DNA of 29,064 nt from Zelonia costaricensis (taxonomy: Eukaryota > Euglenozoa > Kinetoplastea > Trypanosomatida > Trypanosomatidae): NCBI GenBank assembly GCA_030849075.1, contig JASAOO010003211.1, forward strand, positions 1-29,064, read 5' to 3'. A model generated the notes under the pieces. That model had not been told where the DNA came from and searched no databases. It saw only the letters and a program-made list of their open reading frames with translations. Numbering within the stretch: position 1 is the stretch's first letter; each line of letters opens with the position of its first letter. Made by a program: the position numbers and the translations under genes. Positions 9,215-19,634 of this stretch are shown piece by piece.

Positions 9215-11184
9215 GACCACAGGAAGAAAGAGAAGGCAAGGAGTGAAGCGAGAGCAGGTTCATCGAAGCTTCGAGGGAGCACATTGACAAAGGAAGAGAG
9301 GACGCTCACACATATATGCACACGCCTTCACACAACAAGCACTCAAGCCAACGCGACTTGAGACACACCGCAACCGGAAACACACAGACACACACACATG
9401 CAAAGGCACAAAGGCACAGACACAGCACGAAGGCGCGGAGTTCAGCGAAAGACTCGGTTGAGGATTAGGAGGACGAGGTAGAGCAAAAATCCGCCGTCAT
9501 GATAATCGCAGCACGCCTTGTGGAAGGGAACGTCAACTTCGAATTGGGACTCAACAACTACGCAGAGGCTAGGGGGAAAAACACAGAAAACCAGCCAGAG
9601 GGGCACGGGGAGCTAGTGGTCGGTAGTTGAGAGTGTGAGCGGAGAGAGAGGGAGGGCGCAGACGTCGGGCGGAGTCTGAGATGGAGGGATCGGTGAGAGA
9701 AAGCTTGAGGGGAGGGGGAGAGGAAGGGGAGAAGGGATGGACCGAGCTGCGTCACTTTCCAGAAACAACAAAACAGCAGGCGTAGGACTACCGTGCACCC
9801 TTGTCCCTGCACAAAAAAAGGGACTCAAAGGTAGAAAATGTGAAGAACAAAACACGACCACGACCACGAGGCACTGTAGAAAATGCACTGACTAAAGAAC
9901 GTCGGCGGGAGACTGAGCTTGGAGCATGGGGAGCTGACTTGCCAAAAAAAGGAAAAAAAGGAAGTGTGCTACGGAGGGGTGACAGAGCGCGGAAAATGGG
10001 AAGGAGAAGGTCAAGTGCGTGGGCGGCACGCAACGGGTGTCGAAGAAATGCGAGAAGATGAGCGAGCCAGAAAGCAAACAGAGAGAGGCATTTGGTGCCG
10101 TTGGGGGAGGGAGACGTGGAAGAAGGGGAATAAAAGAGGGGCGGCTGTGTGCGCTTCTAGGCGTGGCTCTCTTCGGTTGTGTATCACTGGGCCACCAAGA
10201 AAAAAAAAAAAAGGGAGCGTCGGCAGACGTTTTTACAGCTCTCTGCGCGTGCGCGTACAAGTCATAGCAGCGGACAATGGAAGCGAGGAGAGGGAGAAGG
10301 GCGGAGGAGCAGGGCGGTGGTTGCTCGCAGCGTGGCGCACTGAAAGAAATCAGCGCGACGCAGAGCGGCACGACGCCGCAACCGCAAAGAAGCTACCCAC
10401 TACTCAGTTCTTTTTCGGTCTCTCAAGCGTCGCAGGCTGCGCGCCGCGTCGTTGCCGTCGCCCGACGCCAGCATAGCGGCTTGACAGGGTGCTGTCGGCT
10501 GTGCGCTTGGTCTCCCTTCCTCCTAGGGTCATCTGCACCAACCCTCAGAGAACGAGGGGGACCTACGATAAGACCGCCAGGCAGTACCGCAGGACAACGT
10601 TCTCCTCTGAATAGCCGGCTCTCTTATTTGCAGTGTCGCTGCGTCACGCGCGACTCCCACGAGAAGCCACTGCTGCGCTTTTTCAAGTATGCACCTACAC
10701 AAAAAACCACCGCAGTTTAGGGTGACGCAAGAAGTGAAGACAAACGGAGGGGGTGTTGCCCGTAGAGGCATCGGTAGCTAACGGTAAAAGAAAGAGAAAA
10801 GAAGCCACGCACAAGCATGGCACAACACAGGGTGGAGAGCAGAGGCGGGGGAAGGAGCGAGGGGTGTGGCGGTCTAGCAGCAGCAGCATGGACACGTTAA
10901 CTCCAAAAGAAGAGCTGTGGTGCTAGCTAAACACCCTCGCTGTTGTCAGAGGAAAGCACCTTTCCATCCCTATCGTTCTCGTATGGTGAACGGAATCCTC
11001 CACCGCCAATCGGACGTGCGCAAAAATAGAAACACACGAGATGGCACGAGCTGTGCGCTTTCCCACAGGAAAAACTCTACATGAACGATAGTAGAGGGGA
11101 TGACGTATGTGCCAGAAAAAAAAGGTAGGCGTGTGTTTGTGTAGGGCACAAGTCAAGGGAAAGCCACTGCAGGCGCAGGTGCCC

Positions 11185-11210
11185 AGTCCGACTTGCTCTC
11201 AAGTCGGACT
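11185..11210. repeat. Perfect 11 bp hairpin with a tetraloop
   Basis: Arms AGTCCGACTTG (11185-11195) and CAAGTCGGACT (11200-11210) are perfect complements separated by CTCT (AGAG in the minus-strand RNA). It lies about 940 bases after the stop codon of the PSP1-domain gene, within its presumed 3' UTR. A perfect 11 bp stem with a 4 base loop in non-repetitive sequence is unlikely to be trivial, although its role is unknown. Candidate roles are a protein-binding stem-loop in the mRNA or an RNA-processing signal. Confidence 0.75.
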
Positions 11211-11391
11211 TGCCCTACGAACCGTGCAAAGCGGCGGGCTCTCTTGACTGAAAGGACAGGCACCCCATAGGGTGTGTGGAAAGCGCAGGAGAGGTGTTTC
11301 GCCGCGTTGAAAACTGAGACGGCGGCCACAACAACGCCACGGCAGCGAGGAAAGCGGGACTCAGTTGGGCAGCTGGGGCGGTAGAAAGGAA

Positions 11392-11403
11392 GGGGGGGGG
11401 GGG
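11392..11403 (+). repeat. G12 homopolymer (C12 in the transcript)
   Basis: A run of twelve G on the plus strand in the 3' flank of the PSP1-domain gene. Such runs are prone to length variation and sequencing error. Confidence 0.9.
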
Positions 11404-12150
11404 AGAGGCAGCAAGACGGAGTACTAACGTGAAGAAATTGGTGACACAGAACAAGTAGGCGGGAGGAAACGGAAGGTGGCGATGGTAAAAAAGAAAAAAA
11501 AGGACAGCACAAAAGTCCATTGCTTACACAGAAAACAAAGGGAAACAAAGGGGAGAGGCGCCGTACCCTTTGATGTGGGTGGCGATGGTCAAATGCAGGG
11601 CCCTCTTTGGCTCTGAGCGGTTTGCGGTACACGTGCTACATAGGCTGAAGAGAAGAAGATGGTAGCCACCGTCTGCGGCGGCGTACAATTCACGCACACT
11701 ACAAGACATAAATGGCACGGTATAGCCACTCAAGAAAAAAGAGGTGCACGGAGAGACACGACACCTACATTTGCGCCGCGCGCCATATCGAGTGACATCT
11801 ATGTGGGACTTCCCAGAAGTGCTCATCAACATAGCTTGTCCTCGACGGTTGAACGAGGGTGACGGGGAGGAAAGCTACACTTGCGCTTGCAAAGACAAGA
11901 GACGGACAAAAAAAAGGCTAAATGATGCGGGAAAGGTACACTCGCCGAGACCCCGGGGCCGGCTGCGGGAGAACGCTGTGTGACGCTAAAAGAAAAAGAA
12001 GTCTCGATTCCCAACTGCGCGGCTTTGCGCAAGTGCGGCGGGATCGCCTGCCACGCGCTGCCTTACCACGTGGCAAAGCCTCTCCCAAGAAGGGCACAAC
12101 ACGCGCCGCTCACTTTTGGCGCTCTTCTTTTTCTCTCTTTCGCTCCTGCT

Positions 12151-14013
12151 TCACTGCTGAAAAGCCCCAGAGTTGGAGGGCAGTACAAACGGGTACGACA
12201 CGCCCTGAAGCCCCTGCGTGTTGAGCATCGGCAGCTGAACAAAGGTAGGCTGCTGACCCGGTGCACCAGCTTGCACGTACGTCGGCCCCGCTGGCGGTGC
12301 GGCAGCTTGCTGTGATTGAGTGGGGCTCACCACGTAGTAGTACGCGGGCTCGCCAGCCAACCCATGCGCCGGGGACATGGACACCTGCGGCGGGCTGTCG
12401 ATCCGCTGGGGCTGCTGCGGCGCGTGGGGAACGTTGGCCCAGTAAATGCCCGGCGCCGCGCTCGTCTGCGCTGCGGTCGCGGGGTAGTGCACCTGCACGA
12501 GCGGAAGCGACTGCGCCGACTGCTGCGCTGTCGCGACGGGGATGGCCTGCACGTGGTGCTGTTGCTGCGGTGCCATGTACACGTACGGGGCAATGGTGTA
12601 GCCGAGCGCCTGCTGGTGCTGCTGCTGGGGAGGAAGGGCCTGGGTAATGTAGGCGCCGGCGGGGAGGGCGGCCGAGGCATGCGTCCACACGGGATGGCCG
12701 CCGTAGGCAGCCATAATACCGGGTGGGCCACTGATAATGTGGCCCTCCACCTGCGGCATCCGCGCCGGCAGTAGCTGCGTCGCGGAGCGGCCTGCCGTCG
12801 CGCCATGGTTGCCGCCGCCACGGTTGCCCGGCCCACCGCGCCCACCCTGGCGCTCGTGGTGCTCGGCGACCACGCCGTAGAGCATCTCGCTGAGGCCCGC
12901 GCCGGTGACGCCCCGCGTCAAGTCCAGCTCTTCATGATGCTGGTCGCTGACGAAGCGGAACTCCACCGTCTCGGAGCGCAGGGGCTCGGCGAGGGCGACA
13001 CCGAGCTGCTCAAACTGGTACGGCGTCCATGGACACTGCCGGCGCTCGCCGGCGAGGTAGATGGAGACGGACGCGAAGCTGACGTGGTATTCGGCCGACT
13101 GCGCGACAAGGGGCTCGCTGCGCAACATGCGGTGCACCGCCGCGAGCGCGTCGTTGCTGCGCAGGCGTGCAAAGTACAGCCGCTTCTTGTCGCGGTTCGT
13201 GCCGCGGCGCAGCACGCAGGGCAGGCGTCGAAGAAGGTGGTCGGCTGGCAAGCCGCTGCGCGCCTTCTCGACGTACATCGCCGTTGTTGCTATGAGGGAG
13301 CCGACGGAGTGGCTGCCGGCGGAAGTTGCCGCGGAGACCCCCCCGGCGGCGCTCACGATGTGCTCACACGGCGGCGTGAACGCCTCCGCCACGGCGGCGA
13401 CAGACGTGACACCCTGCCGCTGCTGCATCACTTCCGCGACAACCGTGGTCATGTCGGCGACGACGGTGCCGATGTTCTCGCCGTGAGCGCATTCGCACAG
13501 GACGAGCTCGCCCACCTTCACCGTGCCGCGCAGGATGACTGGCACAAAGCAGACACAGAAGGAGCGGTCGAAGACAACCAGCACGTGCACGCACTGGGGT
13601 ACATCTTCCCGCGCCTCCGACGCGGCGGTGCTGCGCGCCTCGGAGGGTGCGACAGCAGAGCTGGTGACGGTGCTGTCGAGGGCGGTGATGGTGATGCCTG
13701 GAGGGTTCGGTTCTACGCCCCCTAAAGACCCGCTGTTGCTCCAGCCAGAGATGAGCGGGTTTGCCTCCGACTGCGTGGCATTCGGTGGGGACTTGAGTTG
13801 AGGTGCTGTGGGTTGCTGCTGGTGTTGCTGCTGCTGGTGTGTCGGGGTTGTCTGCTGTACTTGCTGCTGCTGCTGCTGTCCCCCGGACACGTTCAAAGAC
13901 ACTGCAGACGATAGGTCTGGGGTACAGCTCTGAATCACGTGAGGGAGCGCGAAGGCCCCGGGGGCGCCGAGCATGCTGCGTTCGCTGTCGATGTCAGTCA
14001 GCGACACCTCCAT
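12151..14013 (-). CDS. PSP1 C-terminal-domain protein with Q-rich and RGG segments, 620 aa (probable RNA-binding regulator)
   Basis: The frame runs from ATG (14013-14011) to TGA. The N-terminus (1-140) is low-complexity with two glutamine blocks at about 46-67, one a CAG-codon run. The PSP1 domain is visible in two parts: KVGELVLCECAHGENIGTVV at 166-185, the conserved strand-turn start of the fold, and about 262-355, with RDKKRLYFARLRSNDAL and a cysteine/tryptophan-containing continuation. A roughly 75-residue Ala/Ser/Val insertion separates them. Residues 389-403 form an RGG/GNRGG segment, and 425-620 are P/Q/Y/A-rich, prion-like. PSP1-domain proteins occur in trypanosomatid mRNA-binding complexes, including a cell-cycle 'cycling sequence' binding complex reported in Crithidia. 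Together with the RGG and Q/P/Y-rich tail, this suggests a cytoplasmic mRNA-binding factor that may enter granules. RNA binding is inferred. The gene has 7.5 kb and 8.6 kb gene-free flanks, suggesting strong UTR-based control of its own mRNA. Confidence 0.85.
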   Translation of the reverse strand: MEVSLTDIDSERSMLGAPGAFALPHVIQSCTPDLSSAVSLNVSGGQQQQQQVQQTTPTHQQQQHQQQPTAPQLKSPPNATQSEANPLISGWSNSGSLGGVEPNPPGITITALDSTVTSSAVAPSEARSTAASEAREDVPQCVHVLVVFDRSFCVCFVPVILRGTVKVGELVLCECAHGENIGTVVADMTTVVAEVMQQRQGVTSVAAVAEAFTPPCEHIVSAAGGVSAATSAGSHSVGSLIATTAMYVEKARSGLPADHLLRRLPCVLRRGTNRDKKRLYFARLRSNDALAAVHRMLRSEPLVAQSAEYHVSFASVSIYLAGERRQCPWTPYQFEQLGVALAEPLRSETVEFRFVSDQHHEELDLTRGVTGAGLSEMLYGVVAEHHERQGGRGGPGNRGGGNHGATAGRSATQLLPARMPQVEGHIISGPPGIMAAYGGHPVWTHASAALPAGAYITQALPPQQQHQQALGYTIAPYVYMAPQQQHHVQAIPVATAQQSAQSLPLVQVHYPATAAQTSAAPGIYWANVPHAPQQPQRIDSPPQVSMSPAHGLAGEPAYYYVVSPTQSQQAAAPPAGPTYVQAGAPGQQPTFVQLPMLNTQGLQGVSYPFVLPSNSGAFQQ

Positions 14014-14111
14014 GCACTTGGCAAACGCTACCCTTGCACGGGTAAGCGAGTGTGGCAGCGGCGACGCGACCTGCGAGCGGCTTTGTCCAACGCTTCAACG
14101 CCAACGCGCCT

Positions 14112-14113
14112 CT
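14112..14113 (-). promoter_or_regulatory. Candidate spliced-leader acceptor for the PSP1-domain gene
   Basis: First AG of a tandem AGAG on the minus strand, after a U-rich stretch with G interruptions (14133-14114) and a long GU repeat. It would give a 5' UTR of about 98 nt. The tract is weaker than the other candidate tracts in the window. Confidence 0.35.
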
Positions 14114-14140
14114 ACACAAGAGCACAAGAACAAACGCACA

Positions 14141-14141
<1 letters not shown>

Positions 14142-14172
<31 letters not shown>
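14142..14172. repeat. (AC)n microsatellite just upstream of the PSP1-domain gene
   Basis: AC dinucleotides over 31 bases. In the minus-strand pre-mRNA this is a GU repeat directly before the candidate splice acceptor at 14113, so length changes could affect acceptor use. Confidence 0.95.
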
Positions 14173-14173
<1 letters not shown>

Positions 14174-15028
14174 GCACAAACACAACCGCACACGCAAACG
14201 ACCAGAGCAGGGATCGAGTGAAGGACGTGTACTGCTGTGAAGAGAGGGGCACGATTGAAGAAGGGGGTGGTGTCGGGGATGGGAGAGGTACAGTGGGGGC
14301 TGGGAGTGACCGAGAATTGTAGCCACAACCGAGAGAGGCACACTCAAACAGGTGAAAACAGAGAACCAAAAAAAGAATCGGAGCAAGACAAGCACACACA
14401 CACACAGACACAACAGATAAGAGAAAAAAAGCAACCACAATAAGAAAGGCAAGGAACAACGCGAAGAGGCGCGGCGAGGGAGGAAATAGTGTCGGGAACA
14501 ACTGTACAACGAAGAAAAGATCAAAACAAACGGCGGCAAAAAAAAGAAAAAAAGAAAAGAAAGTGGAGGCAGCGGGAGAAGGGCGAGCTTTTCGAGTCAG
14601 AGTTTCACCAGGGGACAGAAAACGAAACACACACAAAGCCAGGTCTTCACCAGGAGAGGGAGAGAGGACGACGAAAGATCACACAAACGGGAGGGAGGGG
14701 GAGAAAAAGAAGAGAAAAGAAAAGCAAGCTGCTGTCCGGAGAACGCGCGCGCGAGCAGTAGAGGAAGGGAGCACAAACACTGGCGCTCTTACGGCTACAC
14801 ACGCACACAACGCAACGTGCGCACCACAGATGCGCGACTGGAAGACCAACGAGACGTGTCAGGAAGCCAAGATGGTGTGACGAGCGCGGCTCACAGACAG
14901 ACGGGTGAGTCCAGGGCAGGGGTGGCGCAGGAGGGTCGCTTCAATGAACTCTCTCTACTTGGATTGAAGCCTTTGTCGCCTGAAGTGTGGAAGGTGCGCG
15001 CGTGCGCTGGTGCCACGCGAGGGAAAAC

Positions 15029-15045
15029 GAAACAGATTCTGTTTC
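15029..15045. repeat. Perfect 7 bp inverted repeat
   Basis: Arms GAAACAG and CTGTTTC around ATT. A weak A/T-containing stem in the 7.5 kb spacer; it may be chance. Confidence 0.45.
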
Positions 15046-17401
15046 TCTTTTGGAGTACGTTGTATGCTTGATATCGCGACGACGTCGCACCGACAAGGAA
15101 CGGGCCTGATGCGGGGAGTTGGCAGAGCGCAGTTTTTTTCCTTGTGCTCGCGACAGAAGAACAACGCGAAGAGAGAGAGAGATTTGTGCGGAAAGTGGCG
15201 ATCCCGTTTGTGACAGGGCAAGTTTCGCTGAGCGTCGACAAGGGGAACAAATTCGTCCAGATCGAGAGAAGATTCGCCGAGGTGGAGCGCGGGGGAAGAG
15301 AGGATGTTCGGGTTAGCGAAGGGACAAGGGAACCCAGGCTCAGGAAACAGTGAACAAGTGCAACGTGCTTTCGTACAGAAATGATAGGAAAGTGAGAAAG
15401 AGCGAGGAGGTGCACGCACGTGTGGGCACGTGTGCGCTTGGTTGTGGGTCGGCGAAGTCGGCGGCGCACTAGCGGCTACACCACAAAGCTTGTCTTGGTG
15501 TACGCGTGTGTAGGACTGAATGTGCGACCGAAAAGGAGAAACAAACCAGATGACGACAGACTGAAAGAAGTCAATCGAGCGTGGGGCGGGGCGAGGAGGA
15601 GCGCACACTGGCGACAACCTCCAACCAAGGAATGGACGAATGCACGCGAAGGGCGGGATCAACAGAGCGGGCAAGGCGAAGGCAAAGGCAACGGTGAAGA
15701 CGGGGACACCGGAAAGCACGCGGGCACACGCACGAACGACCGCACAACAAAGTCGAGAGGAGAGAAAGATGTGACGGCGTGAGTGAGTGGGAAAGGTGGG
15801 CACCGAGAAGTCAGCAAGACAAGCAAAAGAAAAGAAAACAGGTAAGGGTCTCAAAAAGTGGAAAATGCAAATAAAGGGGGCTACGGGCGCCTGTGTGGTA
15901 GCCGAAGTGGCTGGACTGCTGGAAAAAGGTGGTGGTGGGGGTAGTGCTGTAAATCGGGGGGGGGGGCACAAAACGCGTGAATGAGCTCCACACTTGCTGA
16001 GCTCGGCTGGCACAGCTGCTGAAAGTGAACGAAGAGAACAGGCGCCGTCCTTTTGTCAAAGATGAGGGAATAGAACGACGCGGTGTGAGAAGGGGGGGGG
16101 TAGGGGGTAGGGAGGTAGGGGAAAACGTGTCACGCGGACGCCTACGAACGCAAATTCACAACGACGAGTGGTCAACGACAGGCACCTAGCGGAGGCGGGG
16201 TGAAAGGGGAGGGCGGAAATACAGGAGCGTGTGTCACAGTTGCTCGAGACGAGGACACGCACACACAGAAAGACGAAGACGGGAGAAAACCAAGAAAAAG
16301 AGCGCAGGCAAAACACAGCAAAAGCGGTCTGATTCAGCCGAAAGGCACTTCTACCTGAGAGTCGGATTCAGAACCGCGCAACACAGTGACGACGGAAGAG
16401 AAAGAGGAAAGAGTAGACGTGGGAGAAAAGGCTCACAAAGAGCGAACAACAGTAAAGCAACGCAGAAAGAGGTCGGAAGGGGGGAGAGAACGACGAAGGT
16501 GAACGCGAAGTACAGAGAGCCGGGACGAGGGGCAAAAAAAAAAGGACAGTAAACAAACACAAGTAGGAGCGCCGTGTCCGACACACACAAACAGGACGCA
16601 AGAACAGACGGAGCTGTGCGCGATGAAACAGAATCAGACGTTGTCTTGCTTGCTCAGCAGACGATTTCAGACGGCGAGCTTCAGGAACCTAGCTTTGTGC
16701 GGCAGAGGCGCGGAGAAAGCGAAAAAAAAACTGGAGCTGCAGGAATCCAAGGTGGTGCTAGTGTTGTAGGACGGCCAAATACATGATCCAGAGAACAGAA
16801 ACGCACAACGAGGACTCGAGGCAGCGACCACAAGAAGAAAGAAATGGAACCCGCGAGGAAAGACAGAAAAATAATATATAGGGGTAGACGCAGAGGAACA
16901 GCAACAACAGCGAAACGGGAATGTAGGTGGGGGACGGTGCGCGCGGCAAGAGCAGCGTCGCGTCGAACACAAAGAAAGCACACGGACGGGAGAAGGGAAG
17001 TCAGTCCACACTGAAGAAGGTGAGAAGAAGAGAGGGGAAAAGGGAGACTGAAGCAACAGTGACGCGCCGCAGCCGTGATCAAACAGAAGGACAAAAAAAA
17101 AAAGGAGAACGACGACAGAGCAAAAGCAGCACAAAAAAAAAGGAAGTGAAGGCGCGAAATGAGCACAAGGTGAAAAGGGAGAGGGACGCCGGTATGGCAC
17201 AGAGGCGAAAAACAGTCAGAGCCCAGAAGAAGACGGAAAGGAGCGAGAACACAAACGTACAAAGGAGACGAAAGCGGAAATACAAAGAAAAGGAAGAAAA
17301 CACGAGGCACAAACAAACACTCAAGAACGCGCAAAAAGGCTGAGGGTGGGGGGTGAAGTGAGGACGAGGAGGAGTAAAAGAGGAGGGAAGGGTAAACGAA
17401 C

Positions 17402-17413
17402 GGGGGGGGGGGG
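17402..17413 (+). repeat. G12 homopolymer
   Basis: A run of twelve G on the plus strand (C12 in the transcript sense) within a purine-rich block. Confidence 0.9.
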
Positions 17414-18770
17414 AAGAGGCGGGAAGTTGAAGCGATGGAGGGGCAGAGACGGAGTTGAGAGGGAGAGCGACCAACACGAAGGGAAACGACTGTTTCGCGT
17501 GTGTAATGACTTCACTCTGGTACTCCACTTGTTCGTTGCACTTTCCTCCACAGCTGTGCCGATGTTCCACCTCGTCTCTTGTCGCTGATCGGGTGCGTTC
17601 TGAAAACGTCGTCGCAGAACGCACGAGGAGGAATTGGGGAGCTGCAACCGATGCGCACGAAAAGAGATGGGGAGGGAGAGAGAGGAGAAGCACAGACACA
17701 GAATTACGGTGCTCGTGTGTTGATCGAGAACACAAGGCGCAAGACTGCGCTCGCACGGGCGATGCAGAAAGAGTTGGCGACGCAGGTGCACCAGAAAGCA
17801 CGGAAACGCACGCGCACGCCAAAAAGAAAAAAAAGAACGACCTGTGCTTGACGCACTGCAATGCGGTGCGTAGTGCTTCCCTGTCCGATTTCGTAGTGCC
17901 TCTCACGGAGAGCAACAGTTTTCTTCTTGACGCAACTGATTTTGCAGGTGGTGCAATCCAAGTGACGGATCGGGGACAGCGCCTTCAGCAGCTGCGCTCG
18001 GTGGGGAAGGCACGCAAAGAGGGAAGGGGAGTGGAGGCGGGGTAGGAGGCTGAGACGGCAGTGCGGATTCCGGGACGGAAGGAAGCCAGGCTAAGATGAA
18101 GCAAGGCAAAGGATACGAGCGCGCCGAGGGCGATGAGGGGGGAGCGAGAAGCGGGCGAAAAGGGGGGGGGAGAAAAGAGAGGTGGCGGCGGGTGTGGGCA
18201 GTAAAGCAAATCCACAGAACCACACCAGAAACGGAAGAGAGGCAGAGGCAGAGGGGGGGGAAAGGAGAGATGGAGACTGATGAGAGAAGAGGGAGGGCAG
18301 CGTAAAGTGAGGGGGGGAGAAACGCACCAACGCAAGACAAGGGATGAGGAAGGTAGAAGAAAGAAAACTATGGAAGAAGGACACCAGGCGCCAAAATCGG
18401 CGAAGTCACAAGACAGGAGAAGAAAGCAAAACGGAAAACCAGTAAAGAAAAAGGAGAGTACGAGAAGCTAGGCCGATGCACGGTGTTGCCGCTAGTAGCA
18501 CACACAGGTCACACAGGCTCTCGCAGCGTCAGCGCACCCAGAACGAACGCCCTTGTGGAACGGGTGTCCTGGCACGGTAGCAGGGGGCGCAGAGGTCAGC
18601 AATGCGGGGCGTCGTTGAGGTAGATACGCGTGCAGAGAGACCTGGGGAGTAGACGCAAGGCACCTTATGTGAGCCCTGAGTGCAACCTTGCAAAGACGTG
18701 AACGGGCGTCCAGGAGGGGGGGGCGGAGGAAAGGAGGAAGCAATGTGGTTGGCGCAAGTGATGCTGCTGC

Positions 18771-18794
18771 CACACACACACACACACACACACA
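18771..18794. repeat. (CA)12 microsatellite
   Basis: Twelve uninterrupted CA units in the 7.5 kb spacer. Confidence 0.95.
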
Positions 18795-19547
18795 AAACGG
18801 ATCGAGGAGTTGGTGGGAGGGGGCTGATATAGAAAAGGGTATTGGAATTAAAGATAGTGGCAGGTCAAACAACAACAACAAACGGACAAGAGCGGGCACA
18901 GAAAATGCAACCACGCAGGACGACAGAGGAAGGCGTGCAGGGACTTCAAGGGAGAGCGGGGCAGTGCAGTGAGGCGACGGGAGGATGCTAATGTCGACAA
19001 AGCGCAAAGACACAACACTGGCGTTGACGAACGTGTGTGCGAGGGGTGGCGTGCGGTGGGTGTGGGGGGGGGGGACGGGGCGGATCAGAGGCTGCAGGAG
19101 AGGGAAGCTCGAGGAGAAGTCAAGGCAATGCACAACGCAGTCGCAGACGAAATACGGGACGTGCAGGTTAAACTCCTTTCGGTCAACACACCGCGCGTCA
19201 GAACAACCGCCAACACAGGCGATAGAGGAACCACGAGAAGAGGTCGGGGAGGGAAAGATGGGGAATCAACTGTCTTTGGCTAAAGTGCTGCCCCCACTTC
19301 TCGATGCGGTGTGGATGACGAGGACCAGAAAGAAGAACGTTCGGAGACAAGCAGAAACCGAAAACCACGAAGAAAAGCTGCACGTAGTCGATGGTGAGCC
19401 GACACACACAAGAGAGGTGAAGATGATGGAACAGATCCGCAAGCCTCAGGGCAACGGCACACACCTCCCTTTCACGTGAGAGCAGCGAGGTGAGCTAAAC
19501 GCACGGACACACGCAGGTAGACAAAGACAGCCACACGCACACACACA

Positions 19548-19548
<1 letters not shown>

Positions 19549-19633
<85 letters not shown>
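19549..19633. repeat. Long (AC)n microsatellite, about 42 units
   Basis: An uninterrupted AC tract of 85 bases, by far the longest dinucleotide repeat here, flanked for a further 50-100 bases by degenerate CA-rich units (ACGC, ACAG, ACACCC). In RNA it is a (GU)n tract within the presumed 3' UTR of the 275 aa gene. The exact length may not be reliable in the assembly. Confidence 0.97.

Positions 19634-19634
<1 letters not shown>

Larger units (their letters stand above)
3555..12150 (-). other. 8.6 kb spacer without a credible gene; probable long 3' UTR of the PSP1-domain gene
   Basis: No frame on either strand looks like a protein gene. The longer minus-strand frames are rich in F, S, P, C, V and L because the strand is pyrimidine-rich. 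Several of them begin with GTG rather than ATG, for example at 5757, 8991, 10371 and 11632. The stretch holds (CA)n/(GT)n tracts, G runs, GA-rich blocks, inverted repeats at 4790, 5537, 7048 and 11185, a possible retroposon remnant at 5507-5745, and islands of balanced composition near 6900-7120 and 10370-10720. Most of it probably belongs to the 3' UTR of the gene ending at 12151 and to discarded intergenic RNA upstream of the acceptor at 3621. The polyadenylation site cannot be placed from sequence. Confidence 0.6.

Noticed and set aside
14955..16013. 352-codon minus-strand open frame in the 7.5 kb spacer
   Set aside because: It opens with GTG and I see no internal methionine. Composition (P, F, S, R, C) follows the pyrimidine-rich strand, and no domain is visible.
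17079..17915. 278-codon minus-strand open frame
   Set aside because: It starts at TTG; the long F/L/S/V runs come from C/U-rich simple sequence, not from a plausible membrane protein.
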